Assembly (NCBI RefSeq): GCF_034190915.1
Contig: NW_026947489.1
Location: 58,404,001 to 58,468,000, forward strand
Direction: 5' to 3'
Origin: Cavia porcellus
Taxonomy: Eukaryota; Chordata; Mammalia; Rodentia; Caviidae
DNA length: 64,000 nucleotides
The translations under genes were made by a program, and so were the position numbers. The notes beneath the pieces were generated by a model. It was given only the letters and a program-made list of their open reading frames with translations. It ran no database searches and was not told where the DNA came from. Each line of letters starts with the position of its first letter. The first letter of the stretch is position 1. Below, one piece after another: positions 1-12,847 of the stretch.

Positions 1-1325
1 AAGTTCAAGGACAAACCTGTTAATTAACAATGCTGCTGTAGGTAGGAGACAAAATCTTTAAACACTCACCCATCTTCTCCAGAACAAAAGTTCATCTGAT
101 GGGACCACGCACCAGACCTTGAGACAGTGGGGCTCCTGGTGAGAGCACTGTGGGTGAATGATGAGGGACAGGTTACCTTCAGCATCTCTGCCTCTTAGTT
201 GGAAACTGGCCCTGGGTATCCAGCACTTGGCCATTTGCAGGGATGGGAACAGCTACTTCATTTCCCTTTGTCTCTGAGCACTTGGTGAAACTCCCACCCG
301 GCAGCAGGGTCTCATTGGCATCTGTGATTCTCTTCCTGGGAAGTCTTTCCTTTGGATGAAAGCCAGCAGAATGACCCTAGAGGTGGCTCTGGCTTCCACA
401 CATGTTTGAACTCTCCTGGTGCAAAAGCCATGATGAGGAGAAGAGGGTGGGCAGGACCTGCGTGGCCTCCTGGCTGTGCTCTGTGCTCCTGGTGACCAGG
501 AGCTGCTTTTTCTTTAGGCCTGCGGTGAGTGGGAGTGGGATTTTCTGACTGCTTTGTGGCACTGTGGGAATTAAATGAGAAACCTACGCAGAACACAAAG
601 TCTGGTGTGTGGTGGGTGCTCAGGTAACACTGTTTTGTGTTCCATTTTGTCCTATGCTCCACCACAGGTCTCTGGTCTCTCTTTCCTCTCCCAGCCTTGC
701 CTCTGAGATCCACCATGAATCAATTGATTTCCTTCCCAGTGCTTTGTGTTTATGTCTTCTTTCGGCAGTCAGGACGCCCTGGCCACTCTGCAGGGCTTGA
801 CAGGGGACTCACACTCATCTGATCCAGAGACCGAGCCCAGGCCTTCCTCAGTCCATCTCTCTCCTGTGGTCAGGTTGCCTGGCAACACCTCTTGCTTAGG
901 TCTTGTTCCAGTGCTTCTGCGCCTGCCATTTCCCGCGTGGGCCTGGTCCTCCTCCAGTTCAAGTCACTTCTTCCATGCAGAATCGTAGAACAGAAAGAAC
1001 CACAGCTTTAGTTTTCATAGTGCTGCTTCCACTTAAAGCTGGCAAGGTCTGAGCTAGGAGAGGGCTCTGGGTGCTGGAGCAGACCAAGCAGCCAGCAAGT
1101 CAAGTTCTACTGAGCTCCTGGGTGTGAGGGACAGGACACTTGCAGGAGCTCAGCAGAGCAGTGTCCTAGTTCTAAAAGAATGGAGCTACAGGACAAAGAT
1201 GACTGTGGGGGACAGACAAAAGCCGCCAAACAGAACTAACGGTGGGGTGGCAGAGGCTGCTTGAGCACTGGACCCTGGTGCTAGGGCTGTGAGCCACTGG
1301 GCTCTGTTTCCCTGGAGCCCCTGGG
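1..1325. other. Unique non-coding sequence, no gene seen
   Basis: Moderately GC mammalian DNA with no SINE, LINE or LTR that I recognise. The longest open frame (minus strand, 312-716, 134 codons) has no domain, no splice-site context and low-complexity composition, so I treat it as chance. No CpG cluster or promoter-like motif stands out. Confidence 0.5.
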
Positions 1326-1710
1326 AATGGCTATTGGTTTCTACAGCTGCCATAGCAAACTCTGCAAACTTTGTAGCTTAAAACAGCACAGATTCATTCT
1401 CACACAGTTTCTGTGGACCAGAGGTTCAAAGTGCATTGCGCCAGGCTGAAAGCATGGTCCTGAGAGCTGTGTTCCTTCCCATGGCTCTGGGGAGAAGCTC
1501 ATTTCCAAACTCATGCAAGTTCTTCACAGTTGTAGGATTGATGTCTCCTTCCCTTGCTGGCTACCAGCTGGGGCCATCCTCAGTTCTGGGAGACCTCTCT
1601 CATTTCTGCGCATGGGACTCTTTTCAGGGCTGGCAGTGACGTGGCACTCCTTTCACAGTGAGCAGTCTCCCTGACACTGACCCCATCTGTTGTGACCTCT
1701 GGCTCCAGTC
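1326..1710 (+). repeat. Old interspersed repeat, family not named
   Basis: The segment has the look of a widespread ancient mammalian repeat: an opening like 'ctacagctgccatagcaaac', then 'agcttaaaacagcac', then 'ttctcacacagttt..tggaccagaggttcaaag', followed by CT-rich sequence. I recognise the pattern from many mammalian genomes but cannot assign a family name with certainty. It is heavily diverged and non-coding. Confidence 0.35.
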
Positions 1711-3100
1711 AGGCAAAGTTTCTGGTTTTGAGAGCTCCTGTGATGAGTCCAACCCTTCGAAGCAATCTACAATAATATCTGTGTTTTAAAGTCCATGATC
1801 TAAACACCACCTGCAAGACCCCTTCCTTACCCACACAGGCACATATTTGTAGATTCTGCGGGCTAGAGTGAGACCATGTGCCCAGGTGTCCTGTGGCCTC
1901 TGCCAATCACTCCTGGTGCCTTAGCAATTGAGTTTTCTGGGCGCGGCTCGCTGAAGATTGCTTTTGCCAACTGTGACTGCCATGTGATATTCTAAGGAAG
2001 AGTTCAACACTCATAGTCGCCTCTTATTAAGGCCATTTCTTTGTTTTCAATCCTTACATTATTTTAGAATTTTAGAAAAAGAACGAGTCTTAAAAAAAGA
2101 GGAGATGAAAGGTAGATGGGAAGGACATGGTCTGCCTCCCAAAGACTCTTTGCTCTTTGATTTTATCAATTCCTATCTGTTCTTTCATATGTTAATGCCC
2201 TACCAACCTCCTTAATGTTAAGGGTGGGGGTGTCTGATTGAAGTTGTGCCTTCTCCAATCTGTTTAGAGATCTTTTTTTGAAGAGATTAAGGATAAATTA
2301 TTCTTAATAATATTAATGGTGCATTGGAGTGGTAAGCTGGGTACCTCAGGAGGCACTTTTATACATCTTATTTCAGGTTATGTCTCAAGCACTTGCATAC
2401 CATAGGGAGGTTTTGTACAATAAACTCTGAGGGTTATGAGTGATTTCTTCTGGAAGCCGTCTCAAGTCTCCCACATCAAGATGTGTGCCATTTCTCTCAT
2501 AAAATTGATGTTTAAAGAATAACTCTGGACGCGATAAGCAGAGGGCAACAGATTCCCCAGAGGCTGCTGAGAAGGCGCCACCCTGTGAGCCCTATGCAGT
2601 AGGACCTGGCAGCTTCCGCCACCTCCTGGCTGTGTCTTGGGTGAACCTGGGATATTTAAAACTGGAAAGTTGAATTTTGTAGCCAGAAAGATTCTGTTAC
2701 CTAGGCTCACAGAATTGTGGATAGTCAGTCCAGGAAAGCCCTGGGAACTGAGAACAACTTCTCCTGCAGACAGGATGGGAGTCACTGGGGAATGTCTGGA
2801 TCCGGGACAGATCAAGCATTCTCTGTGCAGTAATCTAGTAACATTATTAGTATACATATTGAAGAAGTGTCCCTCTTCTTAGTTGTTTATGAAATCACTG
2901 AACATCTGAGTCAGCAGGGCCCTTTGACACCCACCTGGTCCAGCCTTCTGCTCATGGCGGCCATTGTTGGGTCACTTCCTGCTCAGGGAGTTCTGGGTGA
3001 AGAACTCGTTCCATCTGGGGTTCTTGGGGGGATTAAAATCTTCCTTCAGAGCTCACATGGATTGGCTCTTGTTTTTCCCTCTGTAGGAGCTCTACAGACT
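1711..3100. other. Unique non-coding sequence
   Basis: No repeat family or gene is recognisable. Open frames on both strands overlap each other around 2462-2880, which is typical of chance frames. The AT-rich part around 2030-2340 carries several TTAATA/AATATTAAT words but nothing diagnostic. Confidence 0.45.
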
Positions 3101-3129
3101 GGTGAGCATATACTCTTTCCTTGGGCAGA

Positions 3130-3760
3130 TGGAAGTTTATTTATTCAAATTTTTTTATTAGTATGTGTTTATAGTCCACATTATTACATTCAATATGTGG
3201 AGTTGGGTGTGTTTATAGCATATTTTAATTCTTTTTATGTCTTCTCTCCCTACCTTCCCTTTCTTTCCCTTTGTGTCTTGTCCCTGTTTCTATCTGCAAA
3301 AGATCAGTTTTCACGTTCCCTGTTGTTTGTCTTTTAGTTTTTAAAACTTCTATGTTGGGTTTCTCAGATAAGAAAAGTTACATGGTTTTTAAGCAGAGTC
3401 TGATTTATTTCACTTAACACGATAGTGTTAAGATTCATCTATTTTCCTACCAATGACCCAAGTTTATCTTTCTTTAGGGCAGAGTAGTACTCCACATGTT
3501 CTCCACAGTAGTAAGCACCACATGTTCTTTATCCATTCATCTGTTGAACATAGATGGCCACTTGGGGGATGTAGCTGTTGGGAGTTGTGCTGCTCTGAAC
3601 ATGGTAGCCATGGATCACTGTGCTAAGGTGTCTTCAACGATTTGGGGAAGATACCCAAAAGGAGAATAGCTCGAATGGAGTTTTGTGTTTTGAGAACTCT
3701 CTTGCACTTCTTGTAGGTGGTTCTGAGGATGGAGACCTACTGGTGCCTGCTCTGGGCAGG
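3130..3760 (-). mobile_element. Decayed L1 fragment, ORF2 3' end
   Basis: Read on the minus strand this is the last part of L1 ORF2 running into the 3'UTR. Landmarks in plus orientation are 'gtctgatttatttcactta' near 3399, 'gcagagtagtactccac' near 3479, 'tatccattcatctgttgaa' near 3531 and 'gatacccaaaaggagaata' near 3649. These are the usual words of the L1 ORF2 C-terminal coding region in antisense. Reading frames are destroyed by indels. It is more diverged than the L1 at 39-45 kb, so it is an older 5'-truncated copy. Confidence 0.7.
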
Positions 3761-4850
3761 ATGGGTGTGGGGCCACTTTCTAGTAGATGGGTGTTGAGTA
3801 GGGAATGTTCAGCAGCTCCACCTATGTCTCTGTAGATAACTGACTTCTACAGCGTCTGTTTCTGAGTTTGCTGTTGTGAGTGGCCAGTGCTCCAGCACCA
3901 GCAGCCCTGGCCTTGGAGGGCGGACACCAGACTGCATGGGAAGTTGCAGCCAGAACACCCCAGCAGGCTGCTGTCAGGCAGCACTCAGGGGCACACTCTA
4001 CCTATTGCCCCATGGGTCACCTCACCAGGTCTTCCTGAGCACGACGATGGCTTCTTGCAGGGACTTGTGCTCCCCATCTGTGCTGTGGTGAGGAATGGCC
4101 ATTTTCTCCACTGTGTAAGCTGTTTGACATGAAGAGTGTGCTTTTCCAAGCCACCGTGGAGCTGATCGTTTGCCATCAGCCTTTGACAAAGCTACATATT
4201 ATCGGAAATACCAATGGAGCCGCTCTGCTCCCCACTATAATTCACCAAGCATATTAGGTGCTGCAATTCTAATACCTCATTTTCATGACAAACGATGCAA
4301 CAAGAGCCCAAAATGGTTCCCATGAATCTCCGTGCTGACTGTGATCACCCAGGGAAGGACAGCTCTGAACACTTAACCTCCCTGCTCGGCCCGAATTGTG
4401 GGAGACACACAGAAAGCTGGCCGGTGGTAGCGCTGGCATTCCTGTGGCTTGGTGTCCTAATGACTTTGAGTGGGCCAAATTCTGAAGCACAGGAACATGT
4501 CAAGCAAGCCGGACTCTCAGTAGTTACAGTGACACTGCCAGCTCCAGTGCCTTGGTAAGCGCTGATGATAGACAGACACAGGGCTGCAAGCATCTCGTGG
4601 CAAGAGGATCAGAGGGTTTCCAAACTGTCTGCAGGACTTTGTTTCTCTCATTTGATACATGAATGGCAGCATACATGACTTCATATTTGTGTCAACGCTG
4701 GGGACTGCCGTACTCTCAGTCTTGCTAATGACACTTTGTACTACAGAGTAGAATCCAGGGGTAGGGAAGGAGCAAACTTGATCCTTCTATAGGAGACCTC
4801 GGCAACACAAGACAAGGGCTCACGTTATCCAGTGTTCAGCTTTCAGTTAA
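3761..4850. other. Unique non-coding sequence
   Basis: No gene or confident repeat. Several overlapping open frames of 60-90 codons lie on both strands between 3876 and 4593, without splice context or recognisable protein content. Confidence 0.45.
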
Positions 4851-5266
4851 CCAGGGTTCTCTGTAGAAATGGAGCAGGTAGGAGACATGCTTACATATAC
4901 AGGAATAGAACGCATATCCATCTCTTTGTACTTCTGAATATGTTTTATTTATCATAAGGAATGGGCTCATGTGATCGCAGGAACGATGAGTCCAAGACCA
5001 GCAGGGAGCCATGGCCAAGTTCTGGACTGAGTCTGAAACCTGAGGACCAGGGAGTGGAAGGAAGAGCTTTGGGTATGAACTCCAGAAAAAGCAGATATTT
5101 GAGCTGGAATCTGAAGGCAGGAGAAAGCTAGTGTTCTGGGCAGATTGTAGGAATTCCTTTGTACTGTTTTCTTGTTTGGTTTCTGGCTTCTCTTGTTTGG
5201 ATGAGGCCCACCCACATTGGAGAGTGCAGTCTGCTTAACTGGTCCTTTGATTCAAATCTCACTGAG

Positions 5267-5349
<83 letters not shown>

Positions 5350-5480
5350 AAGATAAAGACAGACAGAGATAGAGACAGAGACAGAGACAGACAGGCAAAA
5401 TAATGTTTGATCAACTGTTTGGCCACTAGACTGTCTGAGCACCATGTAGCCCAGTCAAGTTGACAAACAGAATCTACTAT
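4851..5480 (+). repeat. Old interspersed repeat with internal CA/GA microsatellite
   Basis: The segment starts near 'ccagggttctctgtagaaat' and continues with 'ggaatgggctcatgtgatcg', 'gatgaggcccacccacattgg' and 'aataatgtttgatcaactg', ending near 'cccagtcaagttgaca'. This order matches a common ancient mammalian repeat that I cannot name with certainty. A second copy lies at 19386-19970. Both copies hold a long simple-repeat tract, here (AC)n then (AG)n. It is non-coding. Confidence 0.5.
5270..5348. repeat. (AC)n-(AG)n compound microsatellite
   Basis: About 21 uninterrupted AC units are followed directly by about 18 AG units, then imperfect 'agacag' units up to about 5395. Open frames across it encode only TH, RE, SL or VC dipeptide runs and are artefacts. 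The long uninterrupted units suggest a young, probably length-variable locus. Confidence 0.97.
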
Positions 5481-5651
5481 GATGGGGCTCTTCCAAGCAT
5501 TTGAGCTGAACACTGTGGTCCTTCTGTCATGTAGAGACTTTAGGAGGGGAGAGATAAAATGTTTTTTGGAAGAAAAATTTGTTACTGATATTAAGAGATG
5601 GTTTCATAGCATGTGGTGTGTTGGGGGTATATAGCAAACATTTCTTTCTTG

Positions 5652-5820
5652 TCTTTTTTTTTTTTTTGGTCTTTTTTGAGACAGGGTTTCACTATGCAGT
5701 TTGGGCTGGCTTTGAAGTCATTTTGTAGCCTAAGTTCGACCTCAAACTTGCAGCATTCCTTCTGCCTTAGCCTCCTGAATGCTGCCCTTAATTACAGGCA
5801 CACGCCACCATGCCCAGCTG
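5652..5820 (-). mobile_element. B1-type SINE
   Basis: A T-rich run followed by 'ttttttgagacagggtttc' and ending with 'cacgccaccatgcccagctg' is the antisense form of a 7SL-derived B1 element. The internal 'cagcattccttctgccttag' and 'cctcctgaatgctg' correspond to the B1 body. Elements of this type are transcribed by RNA polymerase III and mobilised by L1. It supports a rodent origin. Confidence 0.88.
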
Positions 5821-8800
5821 TGTGTATCTTATAATATGTGACTTTTGGACATTTAGGGTCCATTTTCTTGTTTTTTGAGGGGGTTGTCTTTCATAAAATA
5901 GTCAAAATACTCTTTCAGATCAGTTATAAAAGTCCACAAACTTGAGATTTTGGGATTCTTCATTTAAGTGGTACAAAAGGGGGGGTCATGGAGACAGAAA
6001 GATTGGTCTTATTGAAAAGTTCTGACTCTGCAGGAGCCTGACAGGGTCACCTTTCTTTCTGTGTACATCCAACACCAAGTTGGATGGGGCAGTGCATTCC
6101 CCACATAGGTGAGAAGCTTGTTAGTAGAAGACACTAGGGCCACAAGTGGGGGAAACTAGGAAAGACTCACGCTTCTCTGCTTCCCAGACCTCTTGGGATC
6201 CAGCCCAGGCCTGGATGGAGTTGCTCAGAATGGAGGCATCATGTGTGAGCTGCATTTAATCACTCTTTGCCTTAAATAAAACATGGGTAGCCAGTTAACT
6301 CTTGATATGTGCCATGCATGGCCCAACGCTTTGCTGATAGCTGAGATGTCAGCTAAGATGGGCACCATGTGCAAATGGCTACCGGCTATTGTACCTTGAC
6401 CCATTAGAGTGACTAAAATGGCCAGGATATGGGTGGTTGCATCCTAAGAATAGGCAGGAAGCAAAGGGCCTAGCAACTAAACAGAAAAGTTAGGTGTGAA
6501 CCCTTTTATCATGTCAGTCAGCCACTTGGGAACTTCAGCTTCCTGATCATGGGTCTGGCCCTGTAGGTAGAGGAGAGCTGGTTTCTAGAAGAGGACTTGT
6601 CCATCTGTGGATCTAATCTCACTAAATTTTAAGGTTACTTCCAATTTCCCTGAGACTAAGAGAGGATATGGGTCATCCAGAAAGCAGAAACCACGTTCTG
6701 GGCTGATGGAAGCTGCAGGTGTACCGAAGTATGGAAAAATCTGTGAGCACTGAGTGGTAGAGACAGGAGGTGGAGTCTTGTGGGGCTTGCAGACTTATGC
6801 ATTGTCTCAGGAAGTTGGATCCCAGGTCAGCTCTTACAGGGCTGTGTGATCTGTTCAAGTTTCTGATTTCTATGCAGGGAAAGCAGGTACTATGACCCCA
6901 CCCAGGTACATACACAGGGAGGAGATCCTGGCCAAGGATGCTGCTGTTATGCCCAACTCTCCCTTCCTCCTCTGATTTACTTCCTGTAAAGCAAGGCATT
7001 CTGGGAAACCAGGATGTTCTGTTCACCAGCCTGGCAGTAAGACTCTGAGAGCTTTCTGACCCAGCTGGGAGCCATCTACATAGCTCACTGTTACTGTGTT
7101 TGTTATTGGCAAGATTACTCTGTCTATGATGCGGGGAGATGTGGAAGGGAGTGAGACGAGAGGTGAAAAGTGCCATATGAAAGAGGCTCCGACAGTGGTT
7201 TGTCCTCTCCACTTCTAGATACTATGAAGAGGTGCCATCAGTGAGCTGGGAGGGGACACTCAGCAGACACAGGAACTGTCCACACCTTGGTCCTGGGTTT
7301 CTATCCATTAAAACTGGAGACTTTACTTCCTGTTGTTCAAGCCACTAGATTTGATGGTTTGTTAGCAGCTCAAGGAACTAGGACAGAAGTCACAGTAGAA
7401 GAGCTGGAGTCACCTCTTTGGTAATCTTTCTCTAACTCCCATGTGGGTCAACAGAGCCCAGGGATGTAAGTTTGCCCTTAGAGGGTGCAGATCCCTCTTC
7501 GCCTTTGTTCCATGTCTTGATGTGACCAGAGAATGAGTGACATTTGACTTCTTTCTCACTGCTGGCTGAACCAGCACTAACAGCTTCATGCCCAAAGGAA
7601 CCAGAGCCAGACTGGCCTCACCCCTACCCTATGCCTGATTGAACTCTGTGTCCCCAGCCTGGAGCTTACAATGGCATGTCTTGGTGGCTTCTCACTGCCT
7701 GGACTCACATCTTCCCATGTGGAAGGTAACCTCAGACTGGCTTCAGTGGAGACAGGGTAGGGAGTGAGGGGACAGATGTGAGTGGTGTCAAAGATTCGAA
7801 CTTGTTGGGTGGCTCTTTGGGAGCAGAAATGACAAGAGGAGGCTAGGAAGTCCCTATGTTGGGTGCCGCATTTGATGGAAGGAGAACCTTGGTGTGTTTA
7901 GGTGCTGGGAGAGCTGAGATGGTGACAATGACATTGCACTAAGGTCCAACTTCAGAGACAGCCTGCTCTTAGCCTCTGCCTCTGGCTGGTTCCTGGTGCC
8001 TCCTGCTGGCCTCTGGACTCCTGTTTGTGACACCACCATCTGTACTGCCCCCTTACCCCTCTTCCTGTCCCCCCTGCCCTAGTCTGTCTCCCCCAGAGCC
8101 CAAGAAGGTAGTCTGGTGGTGCACCTAGGGGCAGCATGCTTGTGTCCACAGTCAGCTGAGGACAGCCTCCTCTGCTGGTGTGCCCACACCTGCCACCACA
8201 GCCTGGCCTCTCCGCCATGTCTGCTTGGAGCTCAGAACACGGAGACAGCAGGAATGAAACAAGCAGTAGGATCACTCTACTTCCCTGCTCCTTCCAGCCC
8301 TGCAAGTGTACTAGATTTGACGAGAAAATTTTGTGTCCAGCTTGGCGTGACATGGCTTAAACAATAAGGAGCTTTCTCCTTCCTGGAATCTCCACACTCA
8401 TTCCCAGAGGACAGCAGCTTTGGCCTCTTGACTGCTTTTCTTATAATATCAAGTCCTTTTCTTTCATTTCTGTTAATTAGATCACTCAAAAGTGATTAAA
8501 CCTTCTGGTTTTGCAACTCATAAATTATCCAGTATAGAAGCTGGAAGGGAGTTTGGAAAGAATCCCTCTGCAAGATCTTGTTTTCTATAGAGGAGAACAG
8601 TGAGGTTAACTGACCTGCTGGAGATCACACAGCACACTTCAGGGCTCTTATTACCTGGATTAGCTGTTTTCTTTCCATTTTCACCTTGGAGAGGGGGACC
8701 AGGCCACTCAAATGCTGGCAGAGGAGGAGGACATATTCCTAGAGCAGAGCACTTTCTGTAACACATGCTGTGCTTTGCATCTATTGCACGAGATCTGTGG

Positions 8801-9479
8801 TTTCTGAGCAGTGAGGGGTTCTGAAGTTTCTACAGAGGATGCTGCAGGAGTTACAGATAGAGGAAAGTTACAGATCATACAGCCAGAGAGAAGAGAAAAG
8901 GGCACTGTGGAAATGTGACAGAGGAAAGGCTCCTTGGTGATCAATAGGCCAAGCCACTGCTTTTGGTATTTATGGCCACCAAGGTGATTGCTGGGTGAGA
9001 ACAAGAAGCAGGATCTGCTGGGCTGGCCAGAGCCTGGTCCCTTAGCACAGAGCATGGTGGAGCCCAAACCTTTGAATCCATAGGGGTTAAAGCCATGGTG
9101 GGTAAGGTCAAAGCTTGAACTCACAAGGGCTGGCACCTTGGGCTCATGTCTGAGACAGTGCTAGCTTTTTGTTTCTAACTGTTGGAGGTCACAACCCCAC
9201 ACCTATGAAACCCCTCTAGCTGGAGCAGCTGGCACAGTGGTGGGTGGGTCTAACTGCAGAAACAGGAGGGGTGCAGAGAGCAGTGTGTAGACACCATGGT
9301 CCACCATGGCAGGGACAGAACACAAGGATCACAGCAGATGGGAAATGTGCCCGCTTGGGATAGGTGGTACTGATCATAGCCAACCAGCACAGTTGGAGCC
9401 AGGATCGTATCATCATCAGAAAACCAGATAGGCCTGGCTATTCCCCAGGGTCTTTTCTCTGGGTGGTTCTGTCCCCAAG
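5821..9479. other. Unique non-coding sequence
   Basis: This 3.7-kb stretch holds no repeat or gene that I can defend. The longest open frame (minus, 6673-7212, 179 codons) has no recognisable domain and no clear splice sites. A short CT-rich tract at 8045-8100 and scattered GGGAG-rich segments are the only local biases. Confidence 0.45.
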
Positions 9480-9755
9480 TGCTATGGTTTAGATCTAAAA
9501 TGTCTTCCAAAGGTCACATGTGTTTGGAAGGTGGTTGGATCATGGGGCACTATGACCCTTAGCTTCTTCCTTCTCTCTCTGCTTTCTGGCTACTATGCGA
9601 TGAGCACCTGTCCTCCACCAAGCCCATCCACTATGCTGTTTCTGCCTTGGAGCCAATTGACCATGGTCTGAATCCCTCAAATCACAGGTGAAATTAACCC
9701 TTTTCTCTTTTAAATTGTGAGGGTCAGATATGGCATCTTAGCAATGACTGCACAA
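9480..9755 (+). mobile_element. MaLR-type solo LTR (decayed)
   Basis: It begins 'tgctatggtttagat' and runs through 'caaaggtcacatgtgtttgg', 'ggttggatcatggggcac' and 'gaccatggtctgaa' to a degraded polyadenylation region. This is the layout of MST/THE-like MaLR LTRs. There is no internal region. At least six elements of this type occur in the window. The 3' boundary is approximate. Confidence 0.6.
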
Positions 9756-10132
9756 GGGATGCTGGTGTGTGGGAGAGAGCAATGAGAAGCAGTTCCCATC
9801 CCCAAACCCCACAAGTGTCTGACAAACTCTCTGTCCCCACTGGCCTTTTCTCTTGCCCATGCCAAGGCTGACCATGTTCCCAGAAGTCTGCTCATGGGCC
9901 ACATGGAGTTCTGGGGGTGGTGATGGCTCTCTGCCATACTGCATTCTATTTGGAGACCACAAAGTGTCTCACCCTCCATGGGCAAGCAGGTGTGAGGTGA
10001 TGGAGTGGGGTGAGGCAGTAGTGATTGTCTGTGGCCCTGCAAGATCCCAAAGTTCTTGTTTCCATCAAGCCTGTGTTCCTTTCATGCTGTTCAAGCAGGG
10101 CATAATTGGTGGGCCAAAGCTATCCAAGCCAG

Positions 10133-10477
10133 TGTTGTGGTTTATTTAAATGAGCTTCCCCCAAAGCCTCATTCAGTCATGGAGGTGACTGATGTTAGCA
10201 TTTGTGATTGGTTCATCATTTAGTGCTGGGGTTGGTGTTGTGTGTTTCACTTCACCCATCCAGCGGTAGAGCCAGTGTTATGGGGGGAAGAAGGCAGGTC
10301 TTTTGCTTTTGCTGTTTGCAGAGGCCACGAAGGGCTGCCCCTCAGCCATACCATGCTGCGTTGGAGCCAACTAGTATGGACTGAAACCCCCAAGACCTGT
10401 AAGAAATAAACCTTTCCTGCCCTAATTTGGGGCATCAGGTGTTTAGTCTCAGCGACGAGTGGAAAGTGACTAAGACA
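10133..10477 (+). mobile_element. MaLR-type solo LTR with 5-bp target duplication
   Basis: The LTR opens 'tgttgtggttt', closes 'gtgactaagaca' and carries AATAAA at 10405-10410. It is flanked on both sides by GCCAG (10128-10132 and 10478-10482), the 5-bp duplication expected for ERVL/MaLR integration. The TG...CA ends, polyadenylation signal and duplication together define a complete 345-bp solo LTR. No retroviral coding sequence remains. Confidence 0.75.
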
Positions 10478-10482
10478 GCCAG

Positions 10483-12847
10483 TACCAGTGAACAGGTAGT
10501 GGTGGGATCAGGAGGAAACAGATGACAAGAGTGGGCAAATCTGGAGCTGAAACAATTCCACATTCCTTCCCCTCCAGAGCATTATTTGGGCTGGCCAGTT
10601 ATGTGCTACAAGATCAGAATGAAGTCTACAAAGACACACTCGGTGGAAGTAATTGCAGGTAGAGTGGTTTTATTAGTATTCGTAGACCTCTAATGAAGAA
10701 TAATGATGGTAAATCATTAATAGGTATTTTCAGCTGCTTTAAACATTAAAACTGTTCTACGATGTGTTTCACAATTTTACAGCCATCATCCAGGGCCCTT
10801 TGGGATCTTCTTGTAAAAAGCATTCCATAAACGGCATCTGTCCTCATCTTGTATTCATCTCATAGCAATGGTCTGGTGTTTAAGAGGCTCTAGGGCAGCA
10901 TGTCTTTCAGAAGCAGCTGGGAGGAGGGGAGGTGGCAGCTCCTGAGGAAGGGCACTGACCTTTGCTCAAAGGGCTCTGAGAAAGGGGTCAGATGTGACCA
11001 ATGGTTTTGGAGAAATTTTCCCATCAGTCTGTGAGGCTTCCTGAGGAAACTTATCTGCTATGTGTCCTCTTCAACTGTTCAAAAAAACCCATGCAGGAAT
11101 CATCTTTCTTGTGGTACACTTCTGGCTCCTTGCAGTGGGGACAAAGGACATGACACAGCTGAACTGGCAGGAAGAAGAAGGACATACCTGTTGTGTCCCA
11201 CACACTACTGCTCACCTCACCTTGGCCAGCTCACAGCCCAAACTGTTTCCGTGGTGACTGTGAGCACGCTGAAGCTCTCCAGCACCAGGAATTGCAGATA
11301 CAGAACTATAAGGATGCTCATGAGGGAAAAGCAAGGGACTCCCTTAGTAGCAGGATTGATTGTCTTCAGTTACCTGAGCTCAGACTTCATTTGAAGTTAG
11401 AAACTCTAAAGAATGAATGTTAATAGTCTCGAGGTCCAGGGGATCATATGGCTCCCCTGAGTAGAGCCTGACATTCATGCAGGAGACTTTTGGAAGGCAA
11501 GTGAACTATAGTGGGCCTCTGATTTATCCCTCCATGTGTGGGGTACAGCTACTTCAGAAGAATCTGAGAGTCTCCCCTGAGTCACATTCTTGTGGTAGAA
11601 ACAAATCCACACGTGTTAAAGAAAGTGGGAGAGGTAAGTAGTTCATGGGAGGTGGTGATTCATTTCAGGAGTTCTCACTGCTCCACGGGAACCAGATCTG
11701 GGCATTAGAAGGGGAAGGTTTTCACTGCACTAAGTGTTGGGGTGGCAGCAACACCAGCACTGTATCTGGGTCAGGGAGTTCAACTGGCTGTTCACCAGTG
11801 TCCAAGTCTGTCCTTGCTGGGCTCCTGGAAGACCATCCTTCCCAAAGGCCTGCAGCGAGGCAAGGTCATGTGACTAGTGCTGGTCTCTGGTCTATGAGCT
11901 GTGGTGACATGTTTCACCTTCTGGCTGTCATGGTGACCCTTAATCTTTCCAGTCACCCCTTGTTCAAGAGCAACATGGAATCCTGTGCCTTCTGGTTGGA
12001 TCAGGGAGTTAGCAGAGTCACTCAAGGGATGGCTGGGTGGCTGTCTGCACTCACAGAGGATTTTGCACAAAAGACCAATCCTTTTTTGTTGTTTTAGTCA
12101 TGCTGATTTTAGACTTTTTTTCATTACTTTGGCATAGTGTTGCTTATCTTGACTTATGTGGCTGCATAAAATTTGAGGTGGAAATTTAAAGAGAAGTGTG
12201 AATCCTCAACTTTTTTGGGTGAAAATAGCTTTGTGAGAACTTAACTGGAGTGACAGTTGGTTTTGACTCATCTCTAAACCTCTCAGTGCCACAAGGAGGA
12301 ATCTTAAAGCTCTTGAGTGCCCACTTAGGTGGCCGGGGGTGGAAGGACTATTCTGACCTCAGCTCTGCTGGTCACCACGTGAGCCCTGATTCAGGGGAGA
12401 CAGTGAGGAATGTATGACAAACACAGGGGAAGACGGCAGACCCTGGGAGGTGTGACCCAAATATATGGCAGGTGTTTAAATTTTAAAATTTGCAGTACAA
12501 GCTACATTGCCATTTGTTCTTGCTTTGAATACTCTTATCCCTTTGTCCTTGCCATGTTCTGCAGCAGTTCTGGAAGTGGTCTCTACTGAGCGTCTTTATA
12601 AGGTGAGAAGAAGTACAGTGAATGCTGCCACCAAGTACCTCCCAATGCAAAAGGCAAGCTTGTGTGAAGCATGGTGCTGTGTCCTTACCCACCTTGTTCA
12701 CAAGATCTGGCCCCCTGTGACTTCCGGCTCTTCCCCAGTCTCAAGATGACCGTGAAAGACAGAGGTCTTGAATCGATTCAGACATGGCTGTCATTAGCCA
12801 CGACAGCGTAACTGTACAATGCTAGCCTTCCTACACAGTGGTTATTG
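10483..12847. other. Unique non-coding sequence
   Basis: No gene or repeat is recognisable. Overlapping chance frames occur on both strands around 11.6-12.1 kb. A segment around 10.63-10.75 kb is AT-rich with several TAAT words and could be conserved non-coding DNA, but nothing in the sequence proves it. Confidence 0.45.

Noticed and set aside
5259..5513. Repetitive serine-leucine, valine-cysteine and threonine-histidine peptides
   Set aside because: These are translations of the AC/AG microsatellite. The same applies to frames through 19718-19852 and 63078-63214.
6673..7212. A 179-codon minus-strand open frame as an exon
   Set aside because: No recognisable protein content and no clear acceptor or donor sites. 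A frame of this length is expected by chance in GC-moderate DNA of this size.
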